Source of the DNA: JABMMZ01 sp964438995
GTDB lineage: Bacteria > Bacteroidota > Bacteroidia > NS11-12g > UBA955
Direction: 5' to 3'
DNA length: 64,000 nucleotides
Assembly: GCA_964438995.1 (NCBI GenBank)
Contig: CAYTMQ010000013.1
Coordinates: 13,216-77,215, forward strand
Shown here: piece by piece, positions 17,728-26,240 of the stretch
How the letters are laid out: the number at the start of each line of letters is the position of its first letter
How positions within the stretch are numbered: the first letter of the stretch is position 1
Position numbers and translations under genes: made by a program
The notes under the pieces: generated by a model
Told to the model about the DNA's origin: nothing
Seen by the model: only the letters and a program-made list of their open reading frames with translations
The model's database searches: none

Positions 17728-18324
17728 ATGTTCAAATATTTTATTCCAGTATTATTTTTATTGATGGCATGTAACAATGGCCACAAAGCCGACTTTGAAG
17801 TCCAAACAGAATTACAAATGATAGACACCTTGCATTACAGACTAGAAGTTGTAAAGACTTGGCTAGACAAGATGAGCATCAATGAAATGCAAGAGAGAAA
17901 AGACATAATAGAACACAACATAGAATACATACAAGGTCAATATGTGGCAAGAGGCATGAAGCTCGAGCAAGAAAGAGCTTTGCTTGTAGATGAATATAAG
18001 AGCTACAGTAAGATGTACAAAAGGGCAATGGACAGTTTTAAACCCATTGTTATGGAGACAGAAGAACTGTTGTTTCAATTGAAAACATTAAAAGAGTCGG
18101 CCCATTCTAAAGACTACAAAAAAGAAACGTTTTTGGTGTATTACGAAAAAGAAAAGAAAGACGTTTTAAAGCTATTAGACTTTGCCAATATGGTTCAACG
18201 ACCGGTAATAGATACAGATATGGCCTTTGATAGAGCTCAGAAAAAGATTGAAGAGTGGGCTGAGGAGTTGAAGAAGAATGAGGTAGACGGAGTTGAAGGC
18301 AAGGCGCACGAAGAGGATGATTGA
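17728..18324 (+). CDS. Lipoprotein with coiled-coil character, function unknown
   Basis: 198 residues. MFKYFIPVLFLLMACNNGHKADF is a lipoprotein signal with the lipidated Cys near 15. The mature part is almost entirely charged helix (KTWLDKMSINEMQERKD, LEQERALLVDEYKSY), suggesting a periplasmic coiled coil, and ends in an acidic tail. No domain is recognised. It is monocistronic with a possible promoter overlapping its start region. Confidence 0.65.
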   Translation: MFKYFIPVLFLLMACNNGHKADFEVQTELQMIDTLHYRLEVVKTWLDKMSINEMQERKDIIEHNIEYIQGQYVARGMKLEQERALLVDEYKSYSKMYKRAMDSFKPIVMETEELLFQLKTLKESAHSKDYKKETFLVYYEKEKKDVLKLLDFANMVQRPVIDTDMAFDRAQKKIEEWAEELKKNEVDGVEGKAHEEDD

Positions 18325-18393
18325 TTCTGTAAGTCTTAGGCGGATGAATTAACATCCATCCATGGATAGCGGATCTCAGGATGCTCAGCCCTT

Positions 18394-18416
18394 GGATCAT
18401 GGATCTCAAGTTACAT
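18394..18416 (+). repeat. Short palindromic repeat with AGTTACAT tail (divergent copy)
   Basis: GGATC-ATG-GATCT followed by CAAGTTACAT lies between the lipoprotein gene and queA. It resembles the 23-nt palindromic units at 38925-39054 and 40944-40966: two arms around a 3-nt centre, then RGTTACAT. The surrounding 60 nt contain further GGATC palindromes. Confidence 0.45.
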
Positions 18417-18448
18417 GAATAAAATTTTTTAGTTCTAACTTTTTATGT

Positions 18449-18456
18449 TAGTTTTG
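18449..18456 (+). promoter_or_regulatory. Putative -7 element of queA
   Basis: A perfect TAGTTTTG lies 28 nt before the queA start codon. No clear TTTG at the expected upstream distance. Confidence 0.4.
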
Positions 18457-18484
18457 CACCCTTTTTTAGGCTAATTACACCCCA

Positions 18485-19531
18485 ATGAAATTATCAAAAT
18501 TCAGCTTCGATTTACCAGCTAACTTAATTGCGCAAGACCCAGCGAAAAACAGAGATGAGAGCAAATTAATGGTATTGCACAGAAGCACTGGCAAGATAGA
18601 ACACAAAAAATTCAAAGACATACTAACTATTTTTGATGAAGGTGATTTGTTTATCATTAACAACACCAAAGTGTTTCCTGCTAGAATGTATGGTAACAAA
18701 GAAAAAACCGGTGCTAAAATTGAGGTTTTCTTATTGAGAGAACTTAACGAAGAGCACAAATTATGGGACGTACTTGTAGACCCTGCAAGAAAAATACGTG
18801 TTGGCAATAAGTTGTATTTCGGTGACGATGATTTAGTAGCTGAAGTAGTTGATAACACCACCAGCAGAGGTCGTACCATTAGATTCTTATTCGATGGTAG
18901 CAAAGAAGAGTTCAACAACATTGTTAAAAAACTAGGAGAAACTCCAATTCCAAAATACATAGAAAGAGCGGTTAAAAAAGAGGACGAAGACCGTTATCAA
19001 ACCATTTTTGCTAGTGTAGAAGGCGCTGTTGCCCCTCCTACTGCAGGCTTGCACTTCAGTAAAGAATTGATGATGCGTATGGACATTAAAGGTGTCAATT
19101 TCGCAGAATTAACCTTGCACCAAGGCTTGGGTACTTTTAGAAATGTAGAAGTAGAAGACTTAAGCAAACACAAAATGGATTCAGAGAATTACATCATTCC
19201 TGAAAAAACCGCTGATTTGGTCAATGAAACTAAAAATAAAAAAGGCCGTATCGTAGCTGTTGGTTCTGGAGTTATGAGGGCAATAGAATCATCTGTTTCA
19301 TCAACTGGAACATTAAACGCTAGTGCTGGATGGACGGATAAATTCATTGCACCACATTACGATTTCTCTATCGCAAACGCATTCATCACCAATTTCCATG
19401 CACCTGAATCTACCCTATTGATGTTGGCAACAGCATTTGGTGGTTACGATTTCATCATGGAAGCATACAAAGAAGCTGTTAAGAAAAAATACAACTTCCA
19501 ATGCTATGGTGACGCTATGTTGATTTTGTAA
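18485..19531 (+). CDS. queA: tRNA preQ1(34) S-adenosylmethionine ribosyltransferase-isomerase
   Basis: 348-residue cytoplasmic enzyme that transfers and isomerises the ribosyl group of SAM onto preQ1 at tRNA position 34, giving epoxyqueuosine. Diagnostic segments are the start MKLSKFSFDLPANLIAQDPA, FIINNTKVFPARMYG near 58-72, EGAVAPPTAGLHFS near 179-192 and the C-terminal TNFHAPESTLLMLATAFGG. Length is normal. A methyltransferase gene follows after 4 bp, probably translated from the same mRNA. Two tRNA-modification enzymes side by side fit a tRNA-maturation operon. Confidence 0.95.
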   Translation: MKLSKFSFDLPANLIAQDPAKNRDESKLMVLHRSTGKIEHKKFKDILTIFDEGDLFIINNTKVFPARMYGNKEKTGAKIEVFLLRELNEEHKLWDVLVDPARKIRVGNKLYFGDDDLVAEVVDNTTSRGRTIRFLFDGSKEEFNNIVKKLGETPIPKYIERAVKKEDEDRYQTIFASVEGAVAPPTAGLHFSKELMMRMDIKGVNFAELTLHQGLGTFRNVEVEDLSKHKMDSENYIIPEKTADLVNETKNKKGRIVAVGSGVMRAIESSVSSTGTLNASAGWTDKFIAPHYDFSIANAFITNFHAPESTLLMLATAFGGYDFIMEAYKEAVKKKYNFQCYGDAMLIL

Positions 19532-19535
19532 TTGC

Positions 19536-20267
19536 TTGTCCAATTCATATTTTCATTTCAAACAATTCAGCATTTATTCTCAAGAAAAAGGACTGAGAGT
19601 CACGACAGATGCATGTTTGCTTGGAGCGCTTGCTCAACATCCTAAACCATTAAATATTATAGACATTGGCACTGGCACTGGTGTGATAGCATTGATGCTG
19701 GCTCAGCGCTTTGAAGATGCAAATGTTGATGCAATTGACATTGAAAAAGCGGTGGTAGAACAAGCTACAAACAACATCCATCAAAGCAAATTTGCAAAAC
19801 GAATAAAGCTCCATCATGGTGATTATTTGCAGCATTCTTTGGAAAAAAAATTTGATTTGATTGTCTGCAATCCACCTTATTTCAAAGACCATTTGCAAAA
19901 ACAATCATCTGAAAAAAACATTGCCATTCACAACGAAACCTTAAACCATAAATTGCTATTAAAAAAGGCAATCTCAGATTTAAAAGAGCAAGGCATTTTT
20001 TACGTCATACTTCCTCCATTTGAGGCAGATCAATTAATGGCTTATGCGAAGCAACTTTCTGTAGGTATATTTGATGTTATTCAAATATTCAATTTGCCTG
20101 GAAAATTGTATAGGAAAGTCATAGGTTTTGTAAATTATCAGACAGAACCGACTGAAAGGACAATCTTGATTAAAAATGACGATAAAAATAATACACCTGA
20201 ATTTCAACTATTAATGAGTGACTTTTATCTAGAAGACACACAAATGTATAAAAACCAAAAACACTGA
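19536..20267 (+). CDS. tRNA1(Val) (adenine37-N6)-methyltransferase-like (TrmN6/YfiC)
   Basis: 243-residue N6-adenine methyltransferase. The SAM-binding motif IDIGTGTGVIALMLAQ is near 40-55 and the catalytic NPPYF (N-P-P-Y) near 113. The start FHFKQFSIYSQEKGLRVTTDACLLGA matches TrmN6 proteins, which methylate A37 of tRNA-Val. Start is TTG, 4 bp after queA, with no in-frame ATG ahead of the conserved region. RNA specificity within this family is inferred from similarity only. Confidence 0.82.
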   Translation: MSNSYFHFKQFSIYSQEKGLRVTTDACLLGALAQHPKPLNIIDIGTGTGVIALMLAQRFEDANVDAIDIEKAVVEQATNNIHQSKFAKRIKLHHGDYLQHSLEKKFDLIVCNPPYFKDHLQKQSSEKNIAIHNETLNHKLLLKKAISDLKEQGIFYVILPPFEADQLMAYAKQLSVGIFDVIQIFNLPGKLYRKVIGFVNYQTEPTERTILIKNDDKNNTPEFQLLMSDFYLEDTQMYKNQKH

Positions 20268-20281
20268 AACCCTAGAACCCT

Positions 20282-20289
20282 TATTTTTG
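20282..20289 (+). promoter_or_regulatory. Putative -7 element just upstream of the TerC-family gene
   Basis: TATTTTTG ends 6 nt before the ATG at 20296, predicting a very short or absent leader. The TTG at 20287 overlaps this element, which argues against it being the start codon. Confidence 0.35.
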
Positions 20290-20295
20290 CAACAC

Positions 20296-21030
20296 ATGGA
20301 AGACATTTTAAGCACCGCTGGCCTCATCAGTTTAGTTACATTAACGTTCATGGAAATCATTCTCGGCATTGACAATATTATATTTGTTAGTATTGTCGCT
20401 GGCCGAGCAGAGAAAAAAGATCAGAAAAGAGCCAGAAACTTAGGTTTACTGCTGGCCATGGTCATAAGAGTTTTGTTGTTATTCGTTATCAAATGGATCA
20501 TTGAAGCACAAAAACCAATCTTTAGTTTGCCCTTTGATTTTGAAGGGAAAGACATCAGCATCAAAGATTTGGTATTGATATGTGGCGGTTTGTTTTTGAT
20601 ATATAAATCGACCACAGAGATTCACCATAAGTTTAATGTTGATGAACATGTTGAAACAGAAAGTAAAACCAAAAAACCTTTTAACGCTATAATTGTTCAG
20701 ATATTGATGTTGAATTTGGTATTTTCAATTGATTCTATCGTAACTGCAATAGGCTTAACACAAAGCATTCTTATTATGTTTGTATCTATCGTTGCAAGTA
20801 TGCTGATTATGCTATTGATATCTTCATCTATCAGCAATTTTGTGGAGAAACATCCAACAGTAAAAATGTTAGCACTGTCATTCTTAATCATGATTGGTAT
20901 GATGTTGATTATCGAAGCGTTTGAATTCCACGTACCAAAAGGATACACCTATTTTGCCATGGCTTTCAGCTTATTTGTTGAAATGCTAAACATCCGCTTA
21001 AGAACCAAATTGAACGCTAGAAAACACTAA
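20296..21030 (+). CDS. TerC-family integral membrane protein
   Basis: Seven-helix inner-membrane protein of about 244 residues of the TerC/YgjT family. Members are tied to tellurite resistance and, more recently, to metal (Mn) efflux during protein secretion. The Asp-bearing segments EIILGIDNIIFVS near 15-27 and VFSIDSIVTAIGL near 138-150 are the conserved acidic motifs of the two repeats. I choose the ATG at 20296 (MEDILSTAGL) over the TTG at 20287, which lies in a promoter-like element. No other tellurite genes are present. Confidence 0.85.
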   Translation: MEDILSTAGLISLVTLTFMEIILGIDNIIFVSIVAGRAEKKDQKRARNLGLLLAMVIRVLLLFVIKWIIEAQKPIFSLPFDFEGKDISIKDLVLICGGLFLIYKSTTEIHHKFNVDEHVETESKTKKPFNAIIVQILMLNLVFSIDSIVTAIGLTQSILIMFVSIVASMLIMLLISSSISNFVEKHPTVKMLALSFLIMIGMMLIIEAFEFHVPKGYTYFAMAFSLFVEMLNIRLRTKLNARKH

Positions 21031-22191
21031 TTGTTTTACAAAACCTCTATAAAGCCCCAAGTCAAATTTTCTAGCTATACATCATTTAAAGATGTTGCGG
21101 CAGAATGGAGGACCATATTACCGGAGAATCACCATCTTCAGTGTCGCGACATTGAGGCGCTCGAAAAAACCATTCCTGAAGACATTCAATTTAAGTATGT
21201 CAATATTTACGAAGAGTATGAATTGATAGGTGTCATGTATTTACAATGTTTGAAATTCAACAACAAACATTACAATCACGGTATTTTAGACCGACCAGTA
21301 TTGCGTCAAATCAAAGGTTTTGTATTGAGTAAAACAGCCGATATTCTTATTTGTGGCAATATTTTTAGAGTCAACTTTCAAGGTTTTTACTTTAAAGATA
21401 AAAACAGAAGAGAGATGATATTTGATTGTCTTAACCTTTACAGACAGGAATTAAAGGCTGAGAAAAACTTCTGTGGAATATTGGTAAAAGATTGTTCTAG
21501 AGAATTTCAAAGCATACAGTTTAGTTGTTTCGGATTTAGAGCTTTCAACCAAGACTTAACCATGGAACTCAACATCCGTGACAATTGGAAAACCTTCGAA
21601 GATTACATCAACGACCTTAGTCGTAAATACAAGCAAAGAGCCAATAAAATCATAAAGAGCAGAGACAGTATTACCGTTAAGGATTTATCAATAGATGATT
21701 TGATTCAGGAAAAATCAAGAATCAATGAGTTGTATATGAACATTGTCAAACAACAGACTTTGGCACTTGGCATACTCAACTCTGATTATTTCATACAAAT
21801 GAAACAAGGATTAGGTGATGGATTCAAAGTTTATGGCTATTACCTAAACGACAAGCTCATCGCCTTTAGCAGCCACATTTATTATTGGCCAAAACAGGCT
21901 ATGGAAATACATTACATTGGATTGGATTACGAATACAACCAGCAATACAATTTGTATTTCAATATCTTGTACGACGGTATAAAAGCTGCCATAACAAACA
22001 ATCTAAAAAAAATAGAAATGGGTCGAACTGCAAGAGAAGCCAAAGCAAATGCAGGGGCACATGCTGTAGAAAACTTCAATTACATTTGGTTACGCCCAGG
22101 CATCTCAAGAATAGCCTTCAACACCTTAGGAAAATGGTTTGAGAATTCTGTTGGTGATGATTGGAAGAAGAGACATCCATTTAAGGATTGA
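21031..22191 (+). CDS. FemAB/GNAT-like acyltransferase, function unknown
   Basis: 386 residues. The C-terminal half (LYMNIVKQQTLALGILNSDYF, DGFKVYGYYLNDKLIAFSSH, EIHYIGLDYEYNQQYNLYFN) resembles the acetyltransferase-like fold of FemAB and BioF2-like proteins that use aminoacyl-tRNA or acyl-CoA donors. The N-terminal half has no recognised motif. The start is TTG directly after the TerC stop; a later start is possible. Substrate unknown, and the assignment is at fold level only. Confidence 0.5.
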   Translation: MFYKTSIKPQVKFSSYTSFKDVAAEWRTILPENHHLQCRDIEALEKTIPEDIQFKYVNIYEEYELIGVMYLQCLKFNNKHYNHGILDRPVLRQIKGFVLSKTADILICGNIFRVNFQGFYFKDKNRREMIFDCLNLYRQELKAEKNFCGILVKDCSREFQSIQFSCFGFRAFNQDLTMELNIRDNWKTFEDYINDLSRKYKQRANKIIKSRDSITVKDLSIDDLIQEKSRINELYMNIVKQQTLALGILNSDYFIQMKQGLGDGFKVYGYYLNDKLIAFSSHIYYWPKQAMEIHYIGLDYEYNQQYNLYFNILYDGIKAAITNNLKKIEMGRTAREAKANAGAHAVENFNYIWLRPGISRIAFNTLGKWFENSVGDDWKKRHPFKD

Positions 22192-22523
22192 TGGAAATAA
22201 GGGTAACGTTATTGGTTAATCGTTATTCGTTATTTGAAACAGCATGCGACAGCGTCGCACTAACTCATTCTCTCATAAGGTATGCCGAAATCATTAAATT
22301 ATCGTATCGGTAGCCCGTAGGCAGCGCCTAGGGAAATCATAAATTACAGTATCGGTAGTCCGTAGGCAGCGCCTAGGGAGATTATAAAATTATCGTATCG
22401 GTAGCCCCCCGCCAGAATAAATTCTTTCGGGCTGGACGGCCTGAATGACTTAGTAGGGCAGGCGCTGTTTGCGACGCTTAGTAAATCGTAACCACAATTC
22501 ATCAGCAGGGCTGCACATTCAGC
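22192..22523. other. Non-coding region rich in palindromes
   Basis: 332 bp between two convergent genes. It contains a 15-nt hairpin TGCGAC-AGC-GTCGCA (22245-22259), the 45-bp tandem repeats described separately, and a short GC-richer stretch. No open reading frame of credible length or promoter was seen. Confidence 0.6.
22289..22410 (+). repeat. Tandem 45-46-bp palindromic repeat, about 2.6 copies
   Basis: Units begin near 22289, 22334 and 22380; the GTATCGGTAG core recurs at 22304, 22349 and 22395 (periods 45 and 46). Each full unit holds the hairpin TAGGC-AGC-GCCTA. The third copy is cut off after GTAGCCC. Copies differ by a few substitutions and small indels. Confidence 0.75.
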
Positions 22524-22988
22524 CTATTTTAGCCAGTCGCCAAAACTTGGAATATCTTGAATCTGCTTAGACGCTTGCGACTCAGAACCAGCTTCTATAA
22601 AGATGTGTTGAAGTCCGTTGCTTATACAAATAAATTTAACGTTTAAGACTTTCTGGTACATGCCAGCTTGCATTAGAGTCTGATTGGAAAGCTTGATGTT
22701 AGGCGCTTTGCACTCTATTAACAGAAACATTTTGCCATTAGAATCAGAAACACAAATATCAAAACGCTTGAGCAAACCGTTGTAGGTTAAAGCCCTTTCA
22801 ATAGAAATCAAACCCATAGGAACTTGCTTTTCTTCTATCAAATAATGGATAAAATGCTGTCTAACCCATTCCTCTGGAGTAAGCTTGACATACTTTTTCC
22901 GTATAATGTCGAAAATTAGTGCATTACCTTGTTCTGATTTTGTATTAAAATTGTAAGTCTTAAAATTCAGTTTCAAGACCGCGAACAT
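22524..22988 (-). CDS. HsdR N-terminal-domain (PD-(D/E)XK nuclease-like) protein
   Basis: 154-residue stand-alone protein related to the N-terminal nuclease domain of type I restriction R subunits. The nuclease core pattern is visible: E in TPEEWVRQHF near 38, RFDICV (D near 76) and LLIECKAP (E-C-K near 89-92), matching D-x(n)-E-x-K. No helicase, hsdM or hsdS gene is adjacent, so it is not part of a restriction system here. Its divergent pairing with holA, 8 bp apart, recurs in Bacteroidota and suggests a housekeeping DNA role; that is inference. Confidence 0.75.
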   Translation of the reverse strand: MFAVLKLNFKTYNFNTKSEQGNALIFDIIRKKYVKLTPEEWVRQHFIHYLIEEKQVPMGLISIERALTYNGLLKRFDICVSDSNGKMFLLIECKAPNIKLSNQTLMQAGMYQKVLNVKFICISNGLQHIFIEAGSESQASKQIQDIPSFGDWLK

Positions 22989-22996
22989 AACTAATA

Positions 22997-24046
22997 ATGG
23001 CTAATAACACCAGCATAAAATTTGACCAAATCATTGGCGATATAAAAAGTCGACGATTCACCCCTATTTACTTGCTGGAAGGCGAAGAAACGTTTTACAT
23101 CGACGAGATTACAAGGGAGCTTGAAGAAAAGGTATTGAAACCCGAAGAAAAGAGTTTCAACCAAACCATTGTATACGGAAAAGATGTGTCTCCATTAGAC
23201 ATTAAAATGGCTGCCAGAAGGTATCCAATGATGAGCGAATATCAATTGTTGGTTGTTAAAGAGGCTCAGAATATTTCAGACATCGACCAATTAGAAGATT
23301 ACATAGAAAATCCTATGGCTACTACCATCCTAGTTCTTTGTTACAAAGGCAAGAAGGTAGACAAGAGAAAAAAAGTAGGTAAATTGTTCAGCAAATACAC
23401 CCATTTTACTTCAGAAAGATTAAGAGACTATGAGGTAATTCCGTGGATTGAGCGCTACATCAAAGCTAAAGGTAGAAACATTGATCCTAAAGCTGTTCAG
23501 ATGATTGGAGATTATTTGGGCAATGATTTGGGTAAAATAGCCAATGAAATTGACAAAATGCTGATCAACGTAAAAGCAGATGTGCCAATTATTGGCATTC
23601 CACATATTGAGCAAAACATTGGCATAAGTAAAGATTACAATGTGTTTGAATTGAACAAAGCACTTGGCGAAAAAAACTTCAATAAATCCATACAAATTGC
23701 CAATTACTTTGCCAACAACACCAAGACACATCCAATAATCCCAATGATTGCCAACTTGTATTCATACTTTTCAAAAGTGTATACATACAACACCATCAAA
23801 AGCAAGCCTAAAAAAGAAATAGCGATAGCTTTGGGGGTAAATGAGTTTTTCATTGACGATTACAGGATAGCTGGCACCAACTACAACCAGCAAATGATAG
23901 AGCAGATTTTCGGCAATTTAAAATACTACGATTTACGCTCTAAAGGCGTGAATGACAATGGAACAGACGAAGGTCAACTTATAATTGAATTGGTGGTTAA
24001 AATTCTCCGAATTGCTGAAATTCCTAGTCAACTTAGAATGGTGTAG
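22997..24046 (+). CDS. holA: DNA polymerase III subunit delta
   Basis: 349-residue clamp-loader subunit that opens the DnaN ring. The N-terminal AAA+-like domain shows TPIYLLEGEETFYIDEITREL near 17-37 and MMSEYQLLVVKEAQ near 76. The middle PWIERYIKAKGRNI and DLGKIANEIDKM segments and the C-terminal helical collar (NAL-like FNKSIQIANYF) match HolA. It carries no Walker A lysine, as expected for delta. It is divergent from the HsdR_N-like gene. Confidence 0.9.
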   Translation: MANNTSIKFDQIIGDIKSRRFTPIYLLEGEETFYIDEITRELEEKVLKPEEKSFNQTIVYGKDVSPLDIKMAARRYPMMSEYQLLVVKEAQNISDIDQLEDYIENPMATTILVLCYKGKKVDKRKKVGKLFSKYTHFTSERLRDYEVIPWIERYIKAKGRNIDPKAVQMIGDYLGNDLGKIANEIDKMLINVKADVPIIGIPHIEQNIGISKDYNVFELNKALGEKNFNKSIQIANYFANNTKTHPIIPMIANLYSYFSKVYTYNTIKSKPKKEIAIALGVNEFFIDDYRIAGTNYNQQMIEQIFGNLKYYDLRSKGVNDNGTDEGQLIIELVVKILRIAEIPSQLRMV

Positions 24047-24221
24047 CAAACTGCAACTATAAAAAACACTTATTTCAACCATAAATCAAATTGTATTTAA
24101 CTGCATTTCAGATAGTTAAAATCGCTTTTGCAATATTATTTTAAACCAACATTTTTATTTCATTTTTTATGTATTTATCCATAATTTTACGCCTTTAAAA
24201 GAAAAAAAATAGATTGTTATC

Positions 24222-26177
24222 ATGAAAAAAAATTTACTTTTAGCTGCTTTAGTGCTGCCTTTTTTAGCGAACGGACAAGCTTCGAAAGAGGCTGCTAAAT
24301 TTGGCAACCACACTGTAGGTGGCGCTCAAGTGTTAAACAGTGGCACAACAACCGTTGATGCTACTTCAGTAGATGCTGGCAAAGGCACAGCATCAGGTAA
24401 TTCAAATTCAAAAAGAGGTATTATCAATTATAACTTTGTTAAAGTTGGTAGCACTTATTACGATTTGCAAACCAATGCAAGTATTGGCAGAAGGGTTATG
24501 TTATTGCCTGACGGCACTGTATCTGTAGCTTGGACTACATCTGAAGATGATGCATATACAAAACGTGGTACTGGTTACAACCACTTTGATGGTAACAACT
24601 GGTTAACCGTTGCTAATCCAACTAAACGTTTAGAAACAGTTCGTATTGGCTGGCCTTCAATTGGTTTAAACGGTGGTAAAGAATGGGTGATGGGTCACGA
24701 TGCTGCTAATGGCGGTTTTGTATTATCAAAAAATGCGTCTATCGGTAGTACAACATGGACTTCTAACTCAAACGTTTTAGCTGAGTTTGGCAGAAGACCA
24801 ATCTGGGGTAGAGTTGCAAATAATGGCGATATTTTCCATGCCATTTGTAGTTACTCAGATTCATCTGCAGCAGGCGATCCTAGAGCACCTAGAATCAATG
24901 GTGTATTTGCGCCAATGGTATACAGCCGTTCATTAGATGGTGGTAATACTTGGGACAAACAACACATTTTATTACCTGGTTACGACAGCACAAGAATCAC
25001 CAGTGGCGGTGGCGACGAATACGCTATCGACGTTAAAGATTCAGTAGTTGTAATAGTTACAGGTGACCATTTAAAAGACGTTGCTCTTTGGAAATCTACA
25101 GACAATGGAAATACATTTACAAAAATCATTGTAGATTCTTTCCGTTATGCTCCATACAGTGCTAAAAAACAAATGTTGGATACTCCATTTGTTTGTGATG
25201 GCTCTGTTGAAGTAATTTTGGATGCTCAACACAATGCTCACGTATTCTGGGGTGTTAGTAGAATTTTTGACGAAGATACAACTGATGAATCATACAGCTT
25301 CTTCCCAGGTACTTCTTTATTGGGTTACTGGAATGAAGTTTCTGGTACTACTCAATTCATTGCAGGTGGTTCTCAATTTGACAGAAACAAAAACGGTCAG
25401 CTTGATGTTTCTGCTGGTAATACTGCTGCTTTAAGTGGTGGTGTAGTTCCTGCAGCACTTAAAAACCAAGGTATCTCTTCTGTAGCACGTTTAGGCAATA
25501 CTTCATTATTACACTCTCCTTCTGCTGGTATCGATGGTAATGGCAATATTTATTGCACATTCTCTTTCCCATTAGAGCAAGATTTAGACGCTAACAACGT
25601 TAATTTAAGAGACATCATGATTGTGCATTCAACTGATGGTGGTGCTAATTGGGCTGCTCCGCAAGACGTTACTCAAACAATAGGATTTGAAGAAGAATTC
25701 GGTGCTATTGCTAAACAAGTTAACGGATTTGTACATTTGATTTTCCAAATGGACCAAACTGCTGGTACCAACTTACAAAACAACAGTACATCTGACAACA
25801 ACCACCCTACTGCAGTTAACGACATTATGTATGCTGCAATTCCAGTAGGTAAAATCTTAGATGGTTCTATCGAAACTTTATGGAACGCTGGTATTGAAAT
25901 GTACGATGCTAACAAAGAAGTGTTTGTTGTTTCTCAAAACTATCCTAACCCATTCAACAACAACTCTGAAGTATTGATTTTCTTAAGCACTGGTGCTGAT
26001 GTAGAAATCGAAATTTCTGATATTTCTGGTAAAGTTATCAGCTCTCAATCTTACAAAGAATTAGGTGCAGGTAACCACAACTTGAATTTAAATGCTGAAG
26101 GAATCAGTGCTGGTATTTACTTCTATACAGTAAAAACTGCTACCCACTCAGTAACTCGTAAAATGACTATCAACTAA
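24222..26177 (+). CDS. Secreted beta-propeller (Asp-box) protein with T9SS sorting domain
   Basis: 651 residues. Signal peptide MKKNLLLAALVLPFLANGQA, then about 550 residues with repeated Asp-box motifs (SLDGGNTWDK near 237, STDNGNTFTK near 291, STDGGANWAAP near 470) typical of sialidase/BNR-like propellers. The last ~80 residues (YPNPFNNNSEVLIFL, DISGKVISSQ, GIYFYTVKT, MTIN) form a type A T9SS C-terminal domain, so the protein is exported across the outer membrane. Catalytic sialidase arginines are not evident, so an enzyme activity is not claimed. A strong terminator follows. Confidence 0.85.
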   Translation: MKKNLLLAALVLPFLANGQASKEAAKFGNHTVGGAQVLNSGTTTVDATSVDAGKGTASGNSNSKRGIINYNFVKVGSTYYDLQTNASIGRRVMLLPDGTVSVAWTTSEDDAYTKRGTGYNHFDGNNWLTVANPTKRLETVRIGWPSIGLNGGKEWVMGHDAANGGFVLSKNASIGSTTWTSNSNVLAEFGRRPIWGRVANNGDIFHAICSYSDSSAAGDPRAPRINGVFAPMVYSRSLDGGNTWDKQHILLPGYDSTRITSGGGDEYAIDVKDSVVVIVTGDHLKDVALWKSTDNGNTFTKIIVDSFRYAPYSAKKQMLDTPFVCDGSVEVILDAQHNAHVFWGVSRIFDEDTTDESYSFFPGTSLLGYWNEVSGTTQFIAGGSQFDRNKNGQLDVSAGNTAALSGGVVPAALKNQGISSVARLGNTSLLHSPSAGIDGNGNIYCTFSFPLEQDLDANNVNLRDIMIVHSTDGGANWAAPQDVTQTIGFEEEFGAIAKQVNGFVHLIFQMDQTAGTNLQNNSTSDNNHPTAVNDIMYAAIPVGKILDGSIETLWNAGIEMYDANKEVFVVSQNYPNPFNNNSEVLIFLSTGADVEIEISDISGKVISSQSYKELGAGNHNLNLNAEGISAGIYFYTVKTATHSVTRKMTIN

Positions 26178-26196
26178 TCATTAGTTAATCCATATT

Positions 26197-26229
26197 TAAA
26201 ATCCCTTCAGAAATGAGGGGATTTTTTTT
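26197..26229 (+). terminator. Terminator after the secreted beta-propeller gene
   Basis: AAATCCC-TTCA-GAAA-TGA-GGGGATTT forms a strong stem with GAAA-type loop followed by nine or more T, about 20 nt after the stop codon. The opposite strand has a matching A/T arrangement, so it may also end the PPTase transcript coming from the right. Confidence 0.8.
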
Positions 26230-26240
26230 TGATACTACTT

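Noticed and set aside
22289..22410. Possible CRISPR array
   Set aside because: Only 2.6 direct tandem copies with no unique spacers between them and no cas genes; these are palindromic tandem repeats.
22524..22988. Type I restriction system
   Set aside because: Only the HsdR N-terminal nuclease-like domain exists; there is no helicase part, hsdM or hsdS, and the holA pairing suggests a housekeeping protein.
24222..26177. Functional sialidase
   Set aside because: Asp boxes are present but the arginine triad and RIP-type motif of sialidases could not be found, so only a propeller-like surface protein is claimed.
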